64,000 nt of DNA from Caballeronia humi (GTDB taxonomy: Bacteria > Pseudomonadota > Gammaproteobacteria > Burkholderiales > Burkholderiaceae), in contig NZ_FCNW02000009.1 of the NCBI RefSeq assembly GCF_001544475.1, forward strand, positions 106,641-170,640, in the 5' to 3' direction. Under the pieces are notes generated by a model. It had not been told where the DNA came from. It made no database searches and saw only the letters and a list, made by a program, of their open reading frames with translations. Of the stretch, positions 1 to 9,024 are shown one piece after another. The position numbers were made by a program, and so were the translations under genes. How positions within the stretch are numbered: the stretch's first letter is position 1; each line of letters opens with the position of its first letter.

Positions 1-206
1 CGCGGGCGTCGGTCGATAACCCGGAAAAGAAGGCGAAATATCTAAGGGTCTTTACCGTGTACGTGGACGGTGAAGAGATCTACGGCGCAGAAACGGCCGA
101 CCGTCTCCAAGCGGAACTGACTGCGCTTATCGATGCGGACGGTATCGAACGCGTCATGAAGTTCGATACGAACCCGGCGAACAATCCGCAACCGCCTCGG
201 CAATAA
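1..206 (+). CDS. C-terminal end of a hypothetical protein (partial)
   Basis: An open frame (first complete codon at base 3) runs in from the left edge and ends at TAA 204-206, giving the last 67 residues. The visible part is charged, has an aromatic-rich stretch (YLRVFTVYVDGEEIYG), a helical segment and a Pro/Asn/Gln-rich tail. No family is recognised. It lies in the same direction as the stressosome-like operon but is separated from it by 173 bases, so cotranscription is possible but not shown. The frame is supported by codon use typical of the surrounding genes. Confidence 0.5.
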   Translation, partial: RASVDNPEKKAKYLRVFTVYVDGEEIYGAETADRLQAELTALIDADGIERVMKFDTNPANNPQPPRQ

Positions 207-379
207 TTTCTGCATGAATCCGGTGGGGTAATTATTGCCATATCGCGTTGCGATCGGAAATCGTCGCCGTTAAAGGAGCCCGCGCAAACGTTCGCGTGTC
301 GAATTGATTTCATGCCTTCTCCAACCGCTATATCATGTTGCCGGTTTAGGAAACCAAGAACACAAAACTGGAGAAGCAC

Positions 380-1246
380 TTGAGCGAACCTCACGGCCTC
401 GCCGATATCGTCGGCAAGCACGAAGCGAAGATTTTGACGGACTGGCTCAACGAACAACTCGCGACGGCGCGCCAGGGCGTGATTTCCGAAGCCGAGCTCA
501 GGGAATCATCGCGCGCTTTCCTTGCACAATTCGCGCGGGCCATTGCAAGCGATTACGACACGGACCTGTCAGGCCAGGCTTGGGACAGCGTGCGTCTGCA
601 CCTTGAAGCGCTCTCGCGCGAACGCGTGATCCAGGGTTTCACCTCGTCGGAAACAGCCGTCTTCATCTTCTCGCTGAAAAAGCCCCTGTTCGATGCACTG
701 CGCGACGCCTTCAGCACGAACCCCGAACGCTTGAGCGTTGAATTCTGGAAACTGAGCCAGGTGCTCGACAAGCTCGGCCTCGTCACCGTCGATTCATATC
801 AGCGCGAACGCCAGCAAGTGATCGAACGGCAGCAGCAGGAATTGCTCGACCTGACGACGCCCGTCGTCAAACTGTGGGATTCGATCGTCGCATTGCCACT
901 CATCGGCACGCTCGACAGCGAACGCACGCAAGTCGTCATGGAAGGCCTGCTCAACGCAATCGTCGATAACGAAGCGGCAATCGCGATCATCGACATCACC
1001 GGCGTGCCGACAGTCGATACGCTCGTGGCACAGCATCTGCTAAAGACCGTCGCGGCCGCGCGGTTGATGGGCGCGGAATGCATCATCAGCGGCATTCGTC
1101 CGCAGATTGCGCAAACCATCGTGCATCTCGGCGTCGACCTCGGCGACGTGGTGACGAAAGCGACGCTTGCCGAAGCGCTGAAGATCGCGTTGCGCCGCGT
1201 CAACCTTACCGTTACCAAGCTGGGCGCGGTCAAATCGGGCGATTGA
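380..1246 (+). CDS. rsbR: RsbR-type stressosome sensor/scaffold (RsbR N-terminal domain + STAS)
   Basis: 288 aa. Residues about 1-150 form an all-helical RsbR_N-like, globin-related sensory region. Residues about 160-275 are a STAS anti-sigma-antagonist domain. Thr214 (in ITGVPTVDT) and Thr246 (in GIRPQIAQT) sit where the two RsbT-phosphorylated threonines of Bacillus subtilis RsbRA lie; this is by motif comparison, not alignment. RsbR and RsbS proteins co-assemble into the stressosome and hold RsbT until stress triggers phosphorylation. The start is TTG, chosen because GGAGA lies 8 bases upstream and the N-terminus fits the family. It begins an operon of five tightly spaced genes. The input signal is unknown. 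Confidence 0.88.
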   Translation: MSEPHGLADIVGKHEAKILTDWLNEQLATARQGVISEAELRESSRAFLAQFARAIASDYDTDLSGQAWDSVRLHLEALSRERVIQGFTSSETAVFIFSLKKPLFDALRDAFSTNPERLSVEFWKLSQVLDKLGLVTVDSYQRERQQVIERQQQELLDLTTPVVKLWDSIVALPLIGTLDSERTQVVMEGLLNAIVDNEAAIAIIDITGVPTVDTLVAQHLLKTVAAARLMGAECIISGIRPQIAQTIVHLGVDLGDVVTKATLAEALKIALRRVNLTVTKLGAVKSGD

Positions 1247-1248
1247 AG

Positions 1249-1629
1249 ATGGAGCAGATTCCGGTTCTTAAGCTTGGCGGGTTTCTTCTGGTATCGATCC
1301 AGATCGAATTGCATGACGAACTCGTGCTGGGTCTTCAGGAAACCCTGACGTCGCGGATCTCGGAGACCCGGGCCCGCGGAGTGCTGATAGATATTTCAGC
1401 GCTGGAGATCGTCGATTCGTTCATCGGCCGCACGCTCGGGCATATCGCGGCAATGGCGCGCGTGCTCGACGCGGAGACGGTGCTCGTCGGCATGCGTCCC
1501 GCGGTCGCGATCACGCTTGTGGAACTCGGCATGACGCTAAAGGGAATTCGAACCGCTCTCGACGTCGATAAGGGCATGGCCATGCTGAAGGCCTCGGCGG
1601 ACGCGGGAGAATCTTCATCGTTACGCTAA
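1249..1629 (+). CDS. rsbS: RsbS-type STAS-only stressosome protein
   Basis: 126 aa, a single STAS domain of the usual RsbS length. It starts at ATG 1249, two bases after the rsbR stop, although the open frame extends further upstream inside rsbR. Ser57 in the motif EIVDSFIG corresponds to the conserved phosphorylated serine of B. subtilis RsbS (Ser59). In the known system RsbS is the core partner that binds RsbT, and its phosphorylation by RsbT frees the kinase. Its place between rsbR and rsbT is the conserved order of RsbRST modules. Confidence 0.9.
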   Translation: MEQIPVLKLGGFLLVSIQIELHDELVLGLQETLTSRISETRARGVLIDISALEIVDSFIGRTLGHIAAMARVLDAETVLVGMRPAVAITLVELGMTLKGIRTALDVDKGMAMLKASADAGESSSLR

Positions 1630-2027
1630 ACCAGGTTGTCCTGGAAATCCGCACGCCCGGCGAGGTCAACCTCGCGCGCAAAGCGGTGCAGGACTGGGCA
1701 ATGCGACTTTCGTTCGGCACGCTCGAACGGACCAAGTTCGTCACGGCCGCGAGCGAGCTCGCACGCAACACGCTCGTGCACGGCCAAGGTGGAACGGTCA
1801 CGCTCATCGAGCTGGAGAAGGACGGCAGGCAAGGCATTCAACTGATTTTCGAGGACAAGGGTCCGGGCATTCCCAACATCGAGAAGGCGCTGGAAGATGG
1901 ATACAGCACGGCCAAAAGCATGGGCCTCGGCTTGGGCGGCGCGCGGCGGCTCGTCAATGAATTCGAAATTACTTCGGCAGCAGGCAGCGGGACTCGCGTG
2001 AGCATCGTGCAATGGAAGCGACGATAA
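1617..2027 (+). CDS. rsbT: RsbT-type serine/threonine kinase (GHKL ATPase)
   Basis: GHKL-fold kinase with an N-box (ASELARNTLVHG), a G1 box (EDKGPGIP) and a G2 box (GLGLGGARRL), as in RsbT and RsbW. Family members phosphorylate RsbS and RsbR. The first ATG/GTG/TTG in frame is GTG 1686, but that would remove the conserved first strand and helix. In-frame coding sequence typical of the family (LEIRTPGEVNLARKAV) reaches back to about base 1620 with no stop. An ATC codon at 1617, six bases after GGGAGA (1605-1610), is the best guess for the start and overlaps the end of rsbS. The start is uncertain (alternative 1686); the family call is not. The end overlaps the next gene by 16 bases. Confidence 0.82.
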   Translation: MVTLNQVVLEIRTPGEVNLARKAVQDWAMRLSFGTLERTKFVTAASELARNTLVHGQGGTVTLIELEKDGRQGIQLIFEDKGPGIPNIEKALEDGYSTAKSMGLGLGGARRLVNEFEITSAAGSGTRVSIVQWKRR

Positions 2028-3010
2028 ATCTTTCGGACCAGAGCGGTGTCGCGCACGCGCGGCGCTCGGTTGTCGCGCTCGCGCAGTCGCTCGGACTCAC
2101 CGAACGTGTCCAGGCCGACGCGGCCCTCGTCGTGAGCGAAGCAGCCACCAACATCCTCAAATATGCGAGGAGCGGCACGATCCATCTCGCGCCTTATGCG
2201 GATTTCACGGGCAACGGGCTGCAGATCGTAGCAGCGGACCGGGGGCCGGGCATCGTCAATGTGCAGGCCGCGCGCACGGATGGGTTTTCCACTGGTGGCA
2301 GTCTCGGTGCGGGACTTGGCACGATCGAGCGGCAATCTGCGTTCTTCGATTTCTATTCGATCGCAGGCGGTGGCACGGTGCTGCTCGCGCGCATTGAGAA
2401 CAAGGGTGCAGGCGATGCGAAGCCTGGCGCGTGGACGATCGGTGCGAGATCGACGCCGAAGCTCGGGCAGCAGATTTGCGGTGACGCGTGGAGCGCGCTC
2501 GAAGATGACGGCACCCTGTGGATCACGCTACTCGACGGGCTCGGCCACGGGCCGCTCGCGAGCGAGGCATCGCGTCGCGCGGTGGACGTGTTCCGCCAGC
2601 GTAATCGCGACGACACGCCCGCCGATGTCCTGCGCGCAGCGCACCAAGCGATGCGCTCGACACGCGGCGCGGTCATGGCCGCAGCGAAGTTCGATGTGAA
2701 GGCCAAGTCGATGACGTATGCGGGCGTCGGCAACATCGTCGCGATCGTGAACACGGGCGAGGTCAACCAGCATCTCGTCTCGACCGATGGCACCGTCGGT
2801 TACAACATGCGGCTCGTGCGCGAGAGCACGGTGGACTGGAACGTGCGCAGCGTCTTCATCGCGACGACGGACGGTCTCTCCACGCGCTGGAACCTGAACC
2901 GCCACCCGGACCTGCTGCAACATCATCCGGTCGTCATCGCGCATGTGCTGCATCGCGACTTCGCGCGCGACAACGACGACGCGTCGATCATCGTCGTCAA
3001 AGCGACCTGA
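2012..3010 (+). CDS. SpoIIE/RsbX-type protein phosphatase with N-terminal GHKL domain
   Basis: 332 aa. Residues about 1-130 are an RsbW/RsbT-like ATPase domain with N-box (VVSEAATNILKY) and G1 (ADRGPGI). Residues about 140-332 are a PP2C/SpoIIE phosphatase with the metal-binding aspartates in GDAWS, LLDGLGHG, TTDGLS and DNDDAS. In B. subtilis, RsbX resets the stressosome by dephosphorylating RsbR and RsbS; the position directly after rsbT suggests the same job here. The GHKL domain may give it an extra kinase or partner-binding function. Translation is probably coupled to rsbT through the 16-base overlap. Confidence 0.87.
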   Translation: MEATINLSDQSGVAHARRSVVALAQSLGLTERVQADAALVVSEAATNILKYARSGTIHLAPYADFTGNGLQIVAADRGPGIVNVQAARTDGFSTGGSLGAGLGTIERQSAFFDFYSIAGGGTVLLARIENKGAGDAKPGAWTIGARSTPKLGQQICGDAWSALEDDGTLWITLLDGLGHGPLASEASRRAVDVFRQRNRDDTPADVLRAAHQAMRSTRGAVMAAAKFDVKAKSMTYAGVGNIVAIVNTGEVNQHLVSTDGTVGYNMRLVRESTVDWNVRSVFIATTDGLSTRWNLNRHPDLLQHHPVVIAHVLHRDFARDNDDASIIVVKAT

Positions 3011-3011
3011 C

Positions 3012-4682
3012 ATGCTGCATCGAATTCTCTCCACACCTATCGCGAGCAACCTGAGTCTCGTCGCGACGCGTGACCGCGCGCGACAGGTCGGCGAGCTGTT
3101 CGGGCTCGATGATCTGCAACGGACGCGGTTCGTCACGGCCGTCTCCGAGATCGCACGCAATGCCGTGCAGTTCGCGGGCGGCGGCACGCTGACGTTCCTC
3201 GTCGGCGATTCGGCGGAGCACGCGAATTCGCAGTGCATCGTCGCGCAGATCGCCGACAAGGGACCGGGCATCGCGAGGCTCGATCAGATCCTGAGCGGCG
3301 TGCATCATGAAGGCACGCCGGGCATGGGCCTGCCTGGCAGCCGCCGCATGGCCGACGCGTTCAGCGTCGCTACCGAGCCGGGCCGCGGCACGACCGTCAC
3401 GATCGAGATGCTGCTGCCGCGCGACAAACCGCGCCTGACGCTCGACAAGCTGAGCGTGCTCGTCGATCAACTGACGCGCCGCAAGGCGCAGACGCCTGTC
3501 GAGGAGCTGGAGCAGCAGAACCGCGAAATGCTGCTGACGCTCGGCGAATTGCGGCGCAAGCAGACCGAGCTCGAAGAAGCGGACGTGCGCAAGAACGAGT
3601 TCCTCGCGATGCTCGCGCACGAGTTGCGTAACCCGCTCGCGGCGATCAGCCTCGCGCTCGAAGTGGCCGGACGCGGCACACCGGCAACGGGCGATCAGGC
3701 CGATACGTTCGCGCTGATCGGACGGCAGACGGCGCAGTTGTCGCGCATGGTCAACGACCTGCTCGACGTATCGCGGCTCACGCGCGGCAAGGTCGATCTG
3801 CATACGGAAGTCGCGCGCGTCGACGATCTCATCACCGGTGCGCTGGAGATGACCGCCGCCGAGGTCACGCGGCGCGCGCACCGGATCAGGACGGTTTATC
3901 CGAAAGAGGCCGTGCTGGTACGCGGCGACGTCGCGCGGCTCAAGCAGGTGTTCAGCAATATCCTGCACAACGCGGCGCGCTATACGTCGGAGCCGGATGA
4001 AATCGTCGTGAAGGTCGAGGCGTCGGAGCAGGAAGTGAATATCGAGGTGACGGATCACGGCATCGGCATCGAACCCGGTATGCTGCCGCGCGTGTTCGAC
4101 TTGTTCGCGCAGGCATCGACCGCGATCGGCCGGCAGGATGCAGGGCTGGGCATTGGGCTTACGGTCGTGAAGCGGCTCGTGCACGATCATGGCGGATCGG
4201 CGCATGTCGAGAGCGCGGGCATCGGGCGGGGAACTACGTTCGTGGTCAAGCTGCCGCGTGTGTACGAGCCGCTGCCCGACGATGTCGCCGAGATGGCCGC
4301 GGCGCCGCAGCAGCGCGCGCAACGCATTCTGATCGTCGATGACAATCGCGACGCCGCTGAAGCGCTCGAAGCGTTATTGACGATGAGCGGTCACGAGTGC
4401 GAGGTCGCTTACGATGGAGCATCGGCGCTCGATGCGGCCGATGCATTCATGCCGACGGTGGCGGTCATCGATATCGGTTTGCCCGACATGACCGGCTTTG
4501 AAGTCGCGCGTGGTTTGCGCGAGAAGGCACGCGGACGGGCGCTATTTCTCGTAGCACTGAGCGGCTATACCACGCCCGATTTTCGCGAAAACGCCGACGA
4601 CGCGGGCTTCGATCACTACTTCGCGAAGCCCATGTCGATCGACGATCTCTACGCCTGCCTTGCTGCCTTTCCCGCGCATTGA
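3012..4682 (+). CDS. Hybrid histidine kinase with N-terminal RsbT-like ATPase domain and C-terminal receiver
   Basis: 556 aa, cytoplasmic, no membrane segment. Order: GHKL/RsbT-like domain (about 1-137, N-box SEIARNAVQFA, G1 DKGPGI); coiled linker (about 140-195); HisKA with His203 in AHELRNPL; HATPase_c (about 300-415, N-box NILHNAARY, G1 DHGIGI); receiver domain (about 437-555) with acidic pair DD443-444, phospho-acceptor Asp487 and Lys539. It starts at ATG 3012, two bases after the phosphatase stop, and is the last gene of the operon. No separate response regulator follows, so the phosphate may stay on the attached receiver or pass to a distant partner. It probably links stressosome state to His-Asp signalling, which is an inference from fusion and position. 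Confidence 0.88.
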   Translation: MLHRILSTPIASNLSLVATRDRARQVGELFGLDDLQRTRFVTAVSEIARNAVQFAGGGTLTFLVGDSAEHANSQCIVAQIADKGPGIARLDQILSGVHHEGTPGMGLPGSRRMADAFSVATEPGRGTTVTIEMLLPRDKPRLTLDKLSVLVDQLTRRKAQTPVEELEQQNREMLLTLGELRRKQTELEEADVRKNEFLAMLAHELRNPLAAISLALEVAGRGTPATGDQADTFALIGRQTAQLSRMVNDLLDVSRLTRGKVDLHTEVARVDDLITGALEMTAAEVTRRAHRIRTVYPKEAVLVRGDVARLKQVFSNILHNAARYTSEPDEIVVKVEASEQEVNIEVTDHGIGIEPGMLPRVFDLFAQASTAIGRQDAGLGIGLTVVKRLVHDHGGSAHVESAGIGRGTTFVVKLPRVYEPLPDDVAEMAAAPQQRAQRILIVDDNRDAAEALEALLTMSGHECEVAYDGASALDAADAFMPTVAVIDIGLPDMTGFEVARGLREKARGRALFLVALSGYTTPDFRENADDAGFDHYFAKPMSIDDLYACLAAFPAH

Positions 4683-4683
4683 C

Positions 4684-4992
4684 CTAGCGCGCAGCGAGCA
4701 TCCCGATCACGAGTCCGGCGAGGGCCGCCATCGTGATGGCTTTCCAAGGGTTGTCGTGCACGAAGTCGTCGGTGGTATCGGCGGCGATGCGATATTTGAG
4801 CTTCAGGTTGTCCTGCGCCTCCGACAGTTTTCCCTGCACCAGCCGCAACTTGCGTGCGGCTTCGAACTTCGTGGCGGCTGCGGCGGAAGAGACGTCTGTT
4901 TCGTCCGAAGTACGCGATGTCGCGCGGATCGATGGCTTCACGCCTTGCGCTGAAGTGCCGCCATTGGATGAATTCGAGGTGTCATCACTCAT
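4684..4992 (-). CDS. DUF883 (ElaB/YqjD-like) inner-membrane protein
   Basis: 102 aa. A polar, Ser/Thr-rich N-terminus is followed by a long amphipathic helix (about 35-75) and a C-terminal hydrophobic helix (about 85-100, AITMAALAGLVIGMLAAR) ending in Arg. This is the layout of ElaB/YqjD/DUF883 proteins, which are tail-anchored in the inner membrane, bind ribosomes in E. coli and are stress or stationary-phase induced. The ATG at 4992 is preferred to an upstream in-frame one because AAGGAG precedes it at good spacing. It converges on the histidine kinase gene with one base between stops. Confidence 0.85.
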   Translation of the reverse strand: MSDDTSNSSNGGTSAQGVKPSIRATSRTSDETDVSSAAAATKFEAARKLRLVQGKLSEAQDNLKLKYRIAADTTDDFVHDNPWKAITMAALAGLVIGMLAAR

Positions 4993-5064
4993 TGCATGCT
5001 CCTTTTGTGTGGGGCGGAATATCGTTAAGTCGATGGTGGGTCGCAATAACCGTGCCGCGCGGCC

Positions 5065-7134
5065 TCAAGCCGCTTCGCCGTCGGCCGAGTTCGGAATGCG
5101 CTCGACGTCCTGCTTCCAGACCGTGGCCTCCGAGTCGCTCGGTGCGCGCCAGTCGCCGCGCGGCGAGAGCGATCCGCCCGAGCCGACCTTCGGCGCGTTC
5201 GGAATGCAGGACCGCTTGAACTGGCTCGTCCGGAAGAAGCGATCGACGAAGATCGAGAGATTGCGCTTGATGTCCGCGAGCGCGTACTGGTTGCGCGCGA
5301 CGTGCGCGTCCTCAGGCCACGCGCCTTGCGCCCTGTCTTTCCAGGCCGAATGCGCGAGGAACGCGACCTTCGATGGCGTGAAGCCGAACCGCAGAATGTA
5401 GTAGAGGCTGAAGTCCTGCAATTCATACGGCCCGATCACGCTCTCTGTCTTCTGCTCCAGCACGCCGCTCGCCTTGCCGGGCACGAGTTCGGGACTGATG
5501 TCGGTATCGAGGACTTGCTCGAGCACCTCCGTTCCTGAAGTGCCGATTTGTCCCGACTCCGCGACCCAGCGCACGAGATGCGTGATCAGCGTCTTCGGCA
5601 CGCTCGCGTTCACGCTGTAATGCGACATGTGATCGCCGACGCCGTAGGTGCACCAGCCGAGCGCGAGTTCGCTCAGGTCGCCGGTGCCGATCACGATCGC
5701 GTTATTGAAGTTCGCGAGACGAAAGAGGTGATTGGTGCGTTCGCCCGCCTGCACGTTCTCGAACGTGATGTCGTACTGCTCCGTGCCTTCGCCGTACGGA
5801 TGCCCCAGGTCCTTCAGCATCTGCAGGCAACTGGGACGAATGTCGATCTCCTCGGCCGAACAGCCGACCACCTTCATCAGATCCTTCGCCTGCTGCAGCG
5901 TGCGGTGGCTCGTCGCGAAACCCGGCATCGTATAGCCGAGAATGTTCGAGCGCGGCAGGCCGAGGCGGTCCATCGCCTTTGCGCAGACGAGCAGCGCATG
6001 CGTCGAATCGAGGCCGCCCGAAACGCCGATCACGACCTTTGATATCTTCGATGCCCCGAGCCGCTGGATCAGCGCCTGTACTTGAATGTTGTAAACCTCG
6101 CTGCATCGTTCGTCGCGGCGGCGCGAATCGGCGGGAACGTACGGGAAGCGCTCGACCGCGCGTTCGAGCGCCAGATGCTCATCGTCGGGGATCGTGAACG
6201 GCACCTGCACGACGCTGAATTTCGCGACCTCTTCGCGATGCCGGTGCGCGGTCTGGCCGAACGTCGTCTGCTTCATGCGTTCGCGCGAGAGGCGTTCGAG
6301 ATCGATGTCGGCGCACAGCAGGTGCGATTCGTTGAGGAAGCGGTCGGACTCGGCCAGCAGCGAGCCGTTTTCGTAGATCAGCGCCTGGCCGTCCCACGCG
6401 AGATCGGTGGTGGACTCTCCGCGGCCGGCGGACGTGTACAGGTACGCCGCGAGGCAGCGCGCGGATTGCTGCCCGACGAGCTGATGCCGATACCCCGACT
6501 TGCCGACGACGATGTTCGACGCCGACAGATTGACGAGCACTGTCGCCCCCGCGAGCGCGGCGAACGACGACGGCGGGATCGGCACCCATACGTCCTCGCA
6601 AATCTCGACGTGAAAGCGGAAGAACGGCATGCCGGGGATATCGAAGAGCAGGTTCGCGCCGAATGGAACTTGCTGGCCGCAGACATCGACCTGCGTAACC
6701 GTTGCGCTATCGGCCGGATTAAACTGACGTGCCTCGTAGAACTCGCCGTAGTTCGGCAGATAGCTCTTGGGCACGATGCCGAGGATGCGTCCGCCTGACA
6801 CGATCGCTGCGCAGTTGAAGAGCTTGTGCTCGACTCTCAAAGGCAGCCCGACGATCAGTACGAGCGGCAAGCGCTCCGATGCCACTGCGACTTGAGCAAG
6901 CGCTTCTTCGCATGCGTCGAGCAGGGCGCGTTGATGGAAAAGATCGTCGCAGGTGTAGGCGGAGAGGCCCAGCTCGGGGAACGCGACGAGCGCGGCGCGG
7001 CGCGCGGCGGCTTGTTTCGCGACCTCGATCGTCTGCGCGGCGTTGAACGCGGGATCGGCGACGCGGCAGTTCGGCACCGCGACGGCGACCCGCGCGAAAT
7101 CGTGGCTGTAGAGGTTGAAGAAAGACTTGGCCAT
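5065..7134 (-). CDS. nadE: Glutamine-dependent NAD(+) synthetase
   Basis: 689 aa, the length of the long glutamine-dependent NAD synthetases (M. tuberculosis type). The N-terminal nitrilase-fold glutaminase domain (about 1-290) carries the triad Glu54 (FPELGL), Lys123 ([13 protein letters not shown]) and Cys179 (EICEDVW). The C-terminal synthetase domain has the ATP pyrophosphatase loop SGGLDST. It makes NAD from deamido-NAD, ATP and glutamine-derived ammonia in the cytoplasm, the last step of NAD biosynthesis. The ATG at 7134 is chosen over an upstream frame extension because the conserved region begins there and GAGGGA lies upstream. It is followed by the DUF883 gene 72 bases downstream on the same strand. 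Confidence 0.95.
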   Translation of the reverse strand: MAKSFFNLYSHDFARVAVAVPNCRVADPAFNAAQTIEVAKQAAARRAALVAFPELGLSAYTCDDLFHQRALLDACEEALAQVAVASERLPLVLIVGLPLRVEHKLFNCAAIVSGGRILGIVPKSYLPNYGEFYEARQFNPADSATVTQVDVCGQQVPFGANLLFDIPGMPFFRFHVEICEDVWVPIPPSSFAALAGATVLVNLSASNIVVGKSGYRHQLVGQQSARCLAAYLYTSAGRGESTTDLAWDGQALIYENGSLLAESDRFLNESHLLCADIDLERLSRERMKQTTFGQTAHRHREEVAKFSVVQVPFTIPDDEHLALERAVERFPYVPADSRRRDERCSEVYNIQVQALIQRLGASKISKVVIGVSGGLDSTHALLVCAKAMDRLGLPRSNILGYTMPGFATSHRTLQQAKDLMKVVGCSAEEIDIRPSCLQMLKDLGHPYGEGTEQYDITFENVQAGERTNHLFRLANFNNAIVIGTGDLSELALGWCTYGVGDHMSHYSVNASVPKTLITHLVRWVAESGQIGTSGTEVLEQVLDTDISPELVPGKASGVLEQKTESVIGPYELQDFSLYYILRFGFTPSKVAFLAHSAWKDRAQGAWPEDAHVARNQYALADIKRNLSIFVDRFFRTSQFKRSCIPNAPKVGSGGSLSPRGDWRAPSDSEATVWKQDVERIPNSADGEAA

Positions 7135-7305
7135 TCTGAACAATCCCTCGGTACGGGTGACGCAGCGTTGGTGGACGCTTGCGCTGATCTGGAGGGATTT
7201 TAGCAGCGGGCGCATGTGCGCGATGCCTGCGCGTTCTGCGCGCGAGCGCGCGATGCTCGAAGCGAATTGCTCGACCGCCTCTCAACCGATGACGCCTGAA
7301 CGCGC

Positions 7306-8553
7306 TCAATGCATCGCGACGAGCGTCGTGCGCGCGACCTTGTCGACGGTGAGACGTATCGCGTCGATCAGCGCGCGCGCCGCCGGCGACGGCGTGCCGC
7401 CCGCGCGCACGATCAGGCCGATTTCACGTTGAGTATTCTGCATTTCGATGTCGAGCACCGCGAGCTGTCCCGACTCGCACTCATAGAAGAGTTGCTGCGC
7501 GGAGAGCGCCGCGAGCATGTCGGTCTGCATCAGCACGCCACGGATGACAGCGAGATCGGCGGTCTCGACGGTCGGCATCGGCGGTTTCAGGCGTGCCCGC
7601 CTGAAGAGCGCTTCGAATATGCCGCGCGCGGGAGCGTGGTTGCGCGGCAGAATCCATTGAGCAGACAATAGCTGCTTCAGCGACAGCCCGCTCGTGCCCA
7701 CGAGCGGATGATCGCGACGCGCCAGTACGACCAGGTCCTCCGACATCAGCCGTTCGTTGGCGAGGCCGCTTGCGGCATCGTTGGCGCGCAGGGCGCCGAG
7801 CACGAAATCGATATCGCCGGAACGCAGGCCCGCGACGAGCAGGTCGTATGCGCTTTCATCGGTCACGACGCGCACGCCCGGATACTTCGCCGCCACGCGC
7901 GCGATCGCTTCCGGCAGGATTCGCGTACGGCCGAGCGGCAGCGCGCCGACGGTCACGTAGCCCTGGATGCTGCCGTGCAACGCGGCGATGTCATCGGGGA
8001 TATGGCGCAGTTCGTTCAATGCGCGGCGCACGTGCAGCACGACCGTTTCTCCTTCGCTCGTCAGCAGCAGCCCGCGCGGACTGCGATAGAAAAGCTGCAT
8101 GCCTGCGCCGCTCTCCATGATCCGGATCGCGCTGCTCACCGCCGGCTGGCTGATGCCGAGCGTCTGCGCGGCGCTTGGCATGTGCCGGTGCCGTGCAAGC
8201 GTCGAGAACAATTGCAATCGGCGGGTGTTAAGCAAGTACGCGGGCAATGCGTTGTCCGTGACCGAACGCCGCCGCGATTGACGCGCGGCGCACCACTTGG
8301 CGAGTTCTTCCAGCTCCGCAAAGATCCGTTCGCAACGCTGCAGCACGGCGCGGCCAGCGGGCGTCGGCAACATGCCCGATGGACGGCGCTCGAAAAGTGG
8401 CTCACCGACCGCCGTCTCCAGTTCCTGCAGCGAACGCGTGACCGCGGATTGCGCCCTGAACAGTGCCGCCGCCGCGCGCGTTGCGCTGCCGGTTTGCCCG
8501 ACCAGCCGAAAGGCGCGCAGGTACGCGAGGTTGAGCAGTTCAGGGTTGTCCAT
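7306..8553 (-). CDS. LysR-type regulator with two tandem HTH domains
   Basis: 415 aa, about 100 residues longer than a normal LysR protein. The extra length is a second DNA-binding domain. Residues about 8-75 form one LysR winged HTH (GSATRAAAALFRAQSAVTRSLQELE ending LPTPAGRAV). Residues about 112-175 form another (MPSAAQTLGISQPAVSSAIR ending LTSEGETV). A LysR substrate-binding domain fills about 195-400. There is no in-frame stop or frameshift between them, so it is one protein. It is divergent from the ftsH paralogue across a 471-base gap and may control it or itself. The ligand is unknown. Confidence 0.85.
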   Translation of the reverse strand: MDNPELLNLAYLRAFRLVGQTGSATRAAAALFRAQSAVTRSLQELETAVGEPLFERRPSGMLPTPAGRAVLQRCERIFAELEELAKWCAARQSRRRSVTDNALPAYLLNTRRLQLFSTLARHRHMPSAAQTLGISQPAVSSAIRIMESGAGMQLFYRSPRGLLLTSEGETVVLHVRRALNELRHIPDDIAALHGSIQGYVTVGALPLGRTRILPEAIARVAAKYPGVRVVTDESAYDLLVAGLRSGDIDFVLGALRANDAASGLANERLMSEDLVVLARRDHPLVGTSGLSLKQLLSAQWILPRNHAPARGIFEALFRRARLKPPMPTVETADLAVIRGVLMQTDMLAALSAQQLFYECESGQLAVLDIEMQNTQREIGLIVRAGGTPSPAARALIDAIRLTVDKVARTTLVAMH

Positions 8554-9024
8554 TGCGGGCCTTGATAACTGGAATTTGCGATCGAGTATAGCGGTGAGGA
8601 TGGCCCTGCGACATGTCGCACGGAGCCATCTGTTTGATTTATCGCGTTGCTAGCGAAACCCGCGTGCAGCATGCGCGCGGGCAATCGCAGCGCCCTCGTT
8701 TTTAAAGCACGCCCGATTGGTTTTATGCGTTAGCGAATTGGATTAACTCAGGCATCGATCAAAAGCCCTGAATTAACCGTGAATAAGGGCCTTTTCCCCA
8801 ATTTGTAAACAAAACACGCGCGGGCATAATGCGTTAAATTCAGTAATCGGTAAGTGGACTATAGCGTTCAGGTTGTTTTTACCGAATTGAAACGGGCATT
8901 ACGGCTGAGTCTCGCGCGCACGACATTCACATTTCGATGCCGCGCTGCGATCGGTGCGTCCCCTCACTCGAACACGCTGATCCAGCGTCCGGGCCCATGA
9001 TGTGGCCCGCTTAAGGTATCGAAT
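8554..9024. other. Divergent intergenic region between the tandem-HTH LysR gene and the ftsH paralogue
   Basis: 471 bases without a convincing gene. The part around 8700-8890 is clearly AT-richer than the neighbourhood, as expected of a promoter region. It should carry the LysR promoter and operator and the ftsH promoter. I see no RNA gene, repeat array or small ORF with a ribosome binding site. Confidence 0.5.
8803..8830 (+). promoter_or_regulatory. Possible sigma-70 promoter for the ftsH-fae operon
   Basis: TTGTAA (8803-8808), a 16-base spacer, then CATAAT (8825-8830), inside the AT-rich part of the gap upstream of ftsH. It would give a leader of about 190 bases. This is a visual match only. 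Confidence 0.3.

Noticed and set aside
2997..4322. 441-codon minus-strand frame over the hybrid kinase
   Set aside because: Antisense shadow of the kinase gene; no recognisable domain or ribosome site.
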